DNA of 64,000 nt from Mycolicibacterium neoaurum VKM Ac-1815D (GTDB taxonomy: Bacteria; Actinomycetota; Actinomycetes; Mycobacteriales; Mycobacteriaceae), in contig NC_023036.2 in NCBI RefSeq assembly GCF_000317305.3, forward strand, positions 4,836,001 to 4,900,000, given 5' to 3'. Below are positions 59,826 to 64,000 of the stretch, piece by piece. A program made the position numbers and the translations under genes. Below the pieces are notes generated by a model. That model made no database searches and was not told the origin of the DNA. It saw nothing but the letters and a program-made list of their open reading frames with translations. Each line of letters begins with the position of its first letter. Position 1 is the stretch's first letter.

Positions 59826-59837
59826 CACAGCACGTCG

Positions 59838-59869
59838 AGAAGCCCGCATCCGAAAGGATGCGGGCTTCT
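59838..59869. terminator. Bidirectional terminator between rpfA and moaE2
   Basis: AGAAGCCCGCATCC-GAAA-GGATGCGGGCTTCT is a perfect 14-base stem with a GAAA tetraloop. The stem itself ends in CTTCTTC on the plus strand and mirrors that on the minus strand. It lies between the convergent rpfA and moaE2 genes and can serve both. Confidence 0.85.
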
Positions 59870-59893
59870 TCGGTTCTGGGTGTCGCGCCGATA

Positions 59894-60322
59894 CTAGGCC
59901 GAATTGACCCATTCATCGGTGCCGTCGCCGAAGTGCTGGTGCTTCCAGACCGGCAACCGCTCCTTGACGATGTCGACCATCCGCGCGCACGTCGCGAATG
60001 CCGCGCCGCGATGATCGGCGGCCACCGCGACCACCAGCGCGGCATCGCCGATGCTCAGATTGCCGATGCGGTGACTCACGGCCACGGCACGCACGCCCGC
60101 TGCTCCCGCCGCGACCTCGTGCACGACCTCGGCGAGGGTCTCCAGGGCCGACGGGTGCGCCGAGTACTCCAGCCGCGTGACCGGGCGTCCGCCGTCGTGG
60201 TCACGGACGACCCCGGCGAACCCGACCACCGCGCCCGCTGCGGCATGCGCCACCAGGTCCTCGTGCTCGGTCAGCGAGATCGGTTCCTCGGACAGTCCGA
60301 CCCGCAGGACGTCAGCGCCCAT
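59894..60322 (-). CDS. moaE2: Molybdopterin synthase large subunit MoaE2
   Basis: A 142-residue catalytic subunit that adds sulfur from MoaD to precursor Z. Blocks include GFAGVVRDHDGGRPVTRLEYSAH (~33-55), AVSHRIGNLSIGD and the catalytic Lys region KERLPVWKHQHFGDGTDEWV at the C-terminus. It matches Rv0866 (147). ATG 60322 is chosen; GTG 60328 is possible. It overlaps the mog gene by 11 bases and ends the moaC2-mog-moaE2 operon. Confidence 0.93.
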   Translation of the reverse strand: MGADVLRVGLSEEPISLTEHEDLVAHAAAGAVVGFAGVVRDHDGGRPVTRLEYSAHPSALETLAEVVHEVAAGAAGVRAVAVSHRIGNLSIGDAALVVAVAADHRGAAFATCARMVDIVKERLPVWKHQHFGDGTDEWVNSA

Positions 60323-60788
60323 GGTCACCCCCGGCCAGTTGATCGAGTGCGTGCTCCAGCACATCGGCAAGGACGCCGAGACCGTCCTTCACCCCGCCCG
60401 ACGATCCGGGCAGATTGACGACAAGCGTCGACCCGCTGACCCCGCAGACGCCGCGGGACAGCACCGATGTCGGCACCGCAGGCAGTCCCGAGCGGCGAAT
60501 CGCATCGGCAAGCCCGGGAATCTGATAATCCACGACGGCGGCGGTGATATCGGCGGTGCGGTCCGTCGGCGAGATGCCGGTACCGCCCGAAGTGATGATG
60601 ACCGACACCCGTTCGGCAACGGCCCGGCGCAGTGCGGTCTCGACGTCGTCACCGTCGGCCACCACGATCGGCGCGGGGACGTCGAACCCACGCTCACCGA
60701 GCCAGTCCGCGATGATCGGGCCGGTCCGGTCTTCATAGATGCCGGCGGCGGCCCGGGTGGAAGCGATGATGACCCGCGCGGTCCTCAT
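60312..60788 (-). CDS. mog: Molybdopterin adenylyltransferase-like protein Mog
   Basis: A 158-residue MogA/MoaB-family protein. The conserved glycine-rich ITSGGTGISPTDRT (~65-78) binds molybdopterin, and NLPGSSGGVKDGL (~125-137) follows. It would adenylylate molybdopterin before metal insertion. It matches Rv0865 (160). It overlaps the moaC2 stop by four bases (ATGA) and moaE2 by 11. Confidence 0.93.
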   Translation of the reverse strand: MRTARVIIASTRAAAGIYEDRTGPIIADWLGERGFDVPAPIVVADGDDVETALRRAVAERVSVIITSGGTGISPTDRTADITAAVVDYQIPGLADAIRRSGLPAVPTSVLSRGVCGVSGSTLVVNLPGSSGGVKDGLGVLADVLEHALDQLAGGDHGR

Positions 60789-61252
60789 GGGGTCCAGGTG
60801 CCCGTTTTGCCGCCCTCTTTGCGCAGCACGTGGACGTCGTCGATGCGGGCGGCAGGATCGACGGCCTTGATCATGTCGTAGACGGTGAGCGCCGCGATGC
60901 TGACCGCCGTCAGCGCCTCCATCTCCACGCCGGTGCGGTCGGTGGTGCGGACGGTCGCGGTGATGGTCACTTCCGTTGCGCCGATGCCGAATTCGACATC
61001 GACACCGGTCAGAGCCAATTGATGACAGAGCGGGATGAGATCGCTGGTGCGTTTGGCCGCCATGATCCCGGCGACCCGCGCGGTGGGTAGCGCATCACCC
61101 TTGGGCAGCCCGCCCGTGGCGATCAATTCGATGACATCGGCCCGGGTGTGCACGCTGCCCCGAGCGACAGCGGTGCGCTTGGTGGCGGACTTGGCCGTCA
61201 CGTCGACCATGTGGGCCGCGCCGGCCTCGTCGAGGTGCGAAAGGCCGCTCAC
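60785..61252 (-). CDS. moaC2: Cyclic pyranopterin monophosphate synthase MoaC2
   Basis: A 155-residue protein that completes precursor Z formation after MoaA. Active-site blocks are MVDVTAKSATKRTAVARG (~15-32), MAAKRTSDLIPLCHQLAL (~64-81), VEMEALTAVSIAALTVYDMIKA and LRKEGGKTGTW. It matches Rv0864. GTG 61252 lies two bases after the stop of the small Rv0863-like gene. It leads the downstream mog and moaE2 genes with short overlaps. Confidence 0.95.
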   Translation of the reverse strand: MSGLSHLDEAGAAHMVDVTAKSATKRTAVARGSVHTRADVIELIATGGLPKGDALPTARVAGIMAAKRTSDLIPLCHQLALTGVDVEFGIGATEVTITATVRTTDRTGVEMEALTAVSIAALTVYDMIKAVDPAARIDDVHVLRKEGGKTGTWTP

Positions 61253-61254
61253 CG

Positions 61255-61446
61255 CTACTTGTTGACGACGGTGACCGGGTGCACGTACGGCAGCTCCTCG
61301 GCCGGCAGCGGGAAGGTCACGTCGCCGAACGGGGACAACGATCCGGTGCGGTCGCTGACGAGCTCGCTGACCGCGTGGTCACCCTCGGCAACCTCGGGCC
61401 AGCCGTTGTCTACGTATTGGTTCTTCTTGTCTGCCACACCCGACAT
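61255..61446 (-). CDS. Small conserved protein (Rv0863-like)
   Basis: A 63-residue hydrophilic protein with no membrane segment: central DHAVSELVSDRTGSLSPFGD and a closing LPYVHPVTVV. Position before moaC2 matches Rv0863 (93 residues in M. tuberculosis). It is probably cotranscribed with the molybdopterin genes, as the gap to moaC2 is two bases. Function unknown. Confidence 0.75.
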   Translation of the reverse strand: MSGVADKKNQYVDNGWPEVAEGDHAVSELVSDRTGSLSPFGDVTFPLPAEELPYVHPVTVVNK

Positions 61447-61503
61447 TGTGGCAGGTACTACGCGCGGTGGCGAGACCGGGACGCTGCTTTACGCTGGTCA
61501 GCA

Positions 61504-63777
61504 ATGACCCGGGGAATCAAGAGCGTGCCGCTGGGCGTCTGGCTGGCAGACCTGCCCGATGAGCGCCTGGTACGGCTGCTCGAGCTGCGGCCCGACCTCA
61601 CCGCGCCGCCGCCGAGCACGATCGCGGCGTTGGCCGCGCGGGCGCAGGCCCGCCAGTCGGTGAAGGCTGCCACGGACACACTGACCTTCCTGCACCTGGC
61701 CGTCCTGGACACGCTGTTGGTGTTGCACGCCGACGCCGCCGCGGTGCCTCGGGACGCGGTGGCCGATTTCATCGGCGCGCGCGCCGACCGCGCGGACGTG
61801 GACGAAGCCCTCCAGGATCTGCAGGACCGCGCGCTGGTGTGGGGTGACGAGGGCCTGCGCGTGGTCGCCGAGGTGAGCGCGGGTGTGCCCTGGTACCCGG
61901 GGCAGGCCGTGCCCGACGGGCCCACTCCGACCGCCGACGAGATCCGCCGACTGATCGACGCGCTCGACGAACCCAGCAGGGAGCTGCTGACCAGACTGGT
62001 CGAGGGTTCCCCGGTCGGGCGCACCCGGGATGCCATCCCCGGGGCGCCTGCCGACCGGCCCGCCCAGCGACTGCTCGCCGAGGGTCTGCTGCACCGCATC
62101 CCCAGCGATACCGACGACACCGTGATCCTGCCCAGGGTGGTGGGCCAGGTGTTGCGCGGTGACTTGCCTGGGCCGACCGGTCTGCGCACACCCGATCCCG
62201 CGGTACACACCACCACCCAGGCCGAGGTGGATTCGGTGGCCGCCGGCGCCGCCATCGACCTGCTGCGCGAGATTGACCTGGTGATCCAGACACTGTCCGA
62301 TGCTCCGGCCTCGGAGCTGCGCAGCGGCGGCCTCGGTGTCCGCGATGTCAAGAAATTGACCAAGCTCACCGGCATCGACGAACAGCGCCTGGCACTGATC
62401 CTGGAGTTGTCCGCGGCGGCAGGCCTGCTCGCACCGGGAACCCCCGACCCGGAGCCCGCGGCGGGCAACTCGCCGTACTGGGCACCGACCGTCGGTGCGG
62501 ACCGCTTCATCGAGATGTCCACGGCAGCGCGCTGGCAGCTGATCGCATGGACCTGGTTGAATCTGCCGGCCCGGCCCAGCCTGGTCGGTCAGCGGGGTCC
62601 CGATGGCAAGCCCTACGGCGTGTTGTCCGATGCCCTGTATTCGACGGCGGCCCCCCTGGATCGCCGCCTGCTGTTGACGGTGCTGGCCGGATTGCCCGCC
62701 GGGGCCGGGGTCGATGCGGAGTCGGCGGCACTGGCGATGATCTGGCAGCGCCCGCGATGGGCGGCTCGTCTGCAGCTGGGCCCGGTGACCGATCTGCTGC
62801 GCGAGGCCCATGCCGTCGGATTGGTGGGCCGCGGCGCCATCGCGACGCCGGCGCGGGCCATGCTGGCCCAGCAGTCCGAGGACGCCGCGGATGCCACCAT
62901 CGCCGCGATGGACAAGGTGCTGCCCGCGCCGCTGGATCATTTCCTGCTGCAGGCCGACCTGACCGTGGTGGTGCCCGGCCCGCTGCTGCGCGAGCTCGCC
63001 GAACAGCTCGACGTCGTCGCGACCGTCGAGTCGGCGGGTGCGGCGATGGTCTATCGCATCAGCGAGGCATCCATCCGCCGCGCGCTCGATGCCGGTCGCA
63101 CCGCGGGCGGGTTGCACGCGTTTTTCGAGAAGCACTCGAAAACTCCTGTCCCGCAAGGTCTGACGTACCTCGTCGACGATGTGGCACGACGGCACGGCCA
63201 GCTGCGGGTCGGGATGGCGGCGTCGTTCGTGCGCTGCGAGGACCCCGCGCTGTTGGCCCAGGCCGTGGCGACCCCGGCGGCCGAACCGCTGGAGCTGCGC
63301 ATCCTGGCGCCCACCGTCGCGGTGTCGCAGGCCCAGATCGGCGACGTGCTGGCCGCACTGCGCGCAGGCGGGTTCGTCCCGGCCGCCGAGGACGCTTCCG
63401 GGGCGGTCGTCGACATCCGCGCCCGCGGGGCCCGGGTGCCCACCCTGAGCCGACGTCGGGTCTTCCGGCCGCTGACGGCGCCGACGAACCAGACCCTCGG
63501 CGCGATCGTCGCGGTGATGCGCAGCGTGGCCGCCTCGCCGCGGTCCAACGAGCGGCTGGATCCGGCGGTGCTGATCGCACTGTTGCAACAGGCGGCGGTC
63601 GAGCAGACCACGGTGGTGATGGGTTACGTCGACCCGGCCGGGGTGGCCACCCAGCGGGTGGTGGCCCCGATCAACATCCGCGGCGGCCAGTTGACGGCGT
63701 TCGACCCCGCCGCCGGACGGGTCCGGGAGTTCGCGATCCACCGCGTGACATCCGTGGTGTCGGCCGACTCTGGATAA
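61504..63777 (+). CDS. XPB/Ssl2-like helicase-associated protein (Rv0862c-like)
   Basis: A 757-residue protein with no ATPase motifs of its own. Its N-terminal half carries winged-helix-like segments (DVKKLTKLTGIDEQRLALILELSAAAGLL, ~283-311). The C-terminal half is a helicase-associated domain (DHFLLQADLTVVVPGPL). It matches Rv0862c (756) and lies directly before the XPB helicase gene, so the two likely work together. ATG 61504 is preceded by TACGCT as a -10 box, eight bases upstream, so it is likely leaderless. Confidence 0.88.
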   Translation: MTRGIKSVPLGVWLADLPDERLVRLLELRPDLTAPPPSTIAALAARAQARQSVKAATDTLTFLHLAVLDTLLVLHADAAAVPRDAVADFIGARADRADVDEALQDLQDRALVWGDEGLRVVAEVSAGVPWYPGQAVPDGPTPTADEIRRLIDALDEPSRELLTRLVEGSPVGRTRDAIPGAPADRPAQRLLAEGLLHRIPSDTDDTVILPRVVGQVLRGDLPGPTGLRTPDPAVHTTTQAEVDSVAAGAAIDLLREIDLVIQTLSDAPASELRSGGLGVRDVKKLTKLTGIDEQRLALILELSAAAGLLAPGTPDPEPAAGNSPYWAPTVGADRFIEMSTAARWQLIAWTWLNLPARPSLVGQRGPDGKPYGVLSDALYSTAAPLDRRLLLTVLAGLPAGAGVDAESAALAMIWQRPRWAARLQLGPVTDLLREAHAVGLVGRGAIATPARAMLAQQSEDAADATIAAMDKVLPAPLDHFLLQADLTVVVPGPLLRELAEQLDVVATVESAGAAMVYRISEASIRRALDAGRTAGGLHAFFEKHSKTPVPQGLTYLVDDVARRHGQLRVGMAASFVRCEDPALLAQAVATPAAEPLELRILAPTVAVSQAQIGDVLAALRAGGFVPAAEDASGAVVDIRARGARVPTLSRRRVFRPLTAPTNQTLGAIVAVMRSVAASPRSNERLDPAVLIALLQQAAVEQTTVVMGYVDPAGVATQRVVAPINIRGGQLTAFDPAAGRVREFAIHRVTSVVSADSG

Positions 63778-63785
63778 TGGACGGG

Positions 63786-64000
63786 ATGAGCACCGAGGGC
63801 CCACTGATCGTGCAGTCCGACAAGACCGTGCTGCTCGAAACCGATCACGAACTCGCCGGCGCCGCGCGCGCCGCGATCGCGCCGTTCGCCGAACTGGAAC
63901 GCGCACCCGAACACATCCACACCTATCGGATCACCCCGCTGGCGCTCTGGAACGCCCGCGCCGCGGGCCATGACGCCGAGCAGGTCGTCGATGCGCTGGT
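63786..64000 (+). CDS. XPB/Ercc3-type DNA helicase, 3' part beyond window
   Basis: The first ~72 residues of a helicase: MSTEGPLIVQSDKTVLLE, then LAGAARAAIAPFAELERAPEH and YRITPLALWNARAAGHDAEQVVDAL. This is the N-terminal domain of mycobacterial XPB (Rv0861c), a 3'-5' DNA helicase; the ATPase motifs lie past the window edge. It starts eight bases after the Rv0862c-like gene in the same direction. Confidence 0.88.
   Translation, partial: MSTEGPLIVQSDKTVLLETDHELAGAARAAIAPFAELERAPEHIHTYRITPLALWNARAAGHDAEQVVDAL

Noticed and set aside
1..64000. tRNA, rRNA, CRISPR arrays, prophage or insertion sequences
   Set aside because: Reading both strands showed no cloverleaf clusters, spaced repeats, integrase or transposase motifs. 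Small RNAs without strong structure could have been missed.

Overview
This is chromosomal DNA from a mycobacterium, most likely a rapidly growing, non-tuberculous (Mycolicibacterium-type) species. Base composition is high in G+C, GTG starts are frequent, and many genes look leaderless (a TANNNT -10 box 6-8 bases before the ATG or GTG). Gene order follows the block known in M. tuberculosis as Rv0908 down to Rv0861c, read in the opposite direction. Orthologues are named from recalled family sequences, because no database search could be run. No tRNA, rRNA, CRISPR array, transposase or integrase was seen.

Region by region. (1) 1-6564: ctpE (cut by the window edge), a beta-lactamase-fold lipoprotein, an MBL-fold hydrolase and echA6 form one leftward operon, divergent from accD3. 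(2) 6487-21215: a block that does not lie between accD3 and prrA in M. tuberculosis. It holds a TrcR/TrcS-like two-component pair, twin DoxX proteins, a YhgE/Pip membrane protein coupled to a degenerate ABC ATPase, a zinc-finger rhomboid protease, two acyl-CoA ligases with a divergent GAF-LuxR regulator, and a two-gene ABC exporter. (3) 21583-28306: prrA/prrB, a reduced arfABC operon, FKBP, an Rv0897c-like oxidoreductase and a MarR/MFS efflux unit. (4) 28386-42998: gltA2, two TetR regulators, pdxH, citA, a mycothiol-dependent-type enzyme, a VOC protein, a large exported GH1 beta-glucosidase, fprB, an AurF-like diiron protein, an SPFH protein, serC and sepH.

(5) 43006-49508 is an accessory insertion between sepH and the DUF2537 gene, which are neighbours in M. 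tuberculosis. It carries a 13E12-family HNH protein, a divergent TetR/membrane-protein switch with a palindromic operator, and the most interesting unit of the window: a rifamycin-associated-element-like dyad followed by a probable rifamycin glycosyltransferase and a HelR/HelD-type RNA polymerase motor in one operon. This would couple drug inactivation to target protection under one drug-responsive promoter.

(6) 49517-64000 returns to the conserved order: DUF2537, an rRNA methyltransferase, MarR, DUF2530, SRPBCC, DUF3027, MFS, DUF2771, a glutathionyl-hydroquinone-reductase-type enzyme, cspB and yccF. The molybdopterin genes moaA2-moaD2 and moaE2-mog-moaC2 then flank rpfA, whose leader holds a CRP-type site and a ydaO-type c-di-AMP riboswitch. 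The window ends with an Rv0862c-like helicase-associated protein and the start of the XPB/Ercc3 helicase gene.
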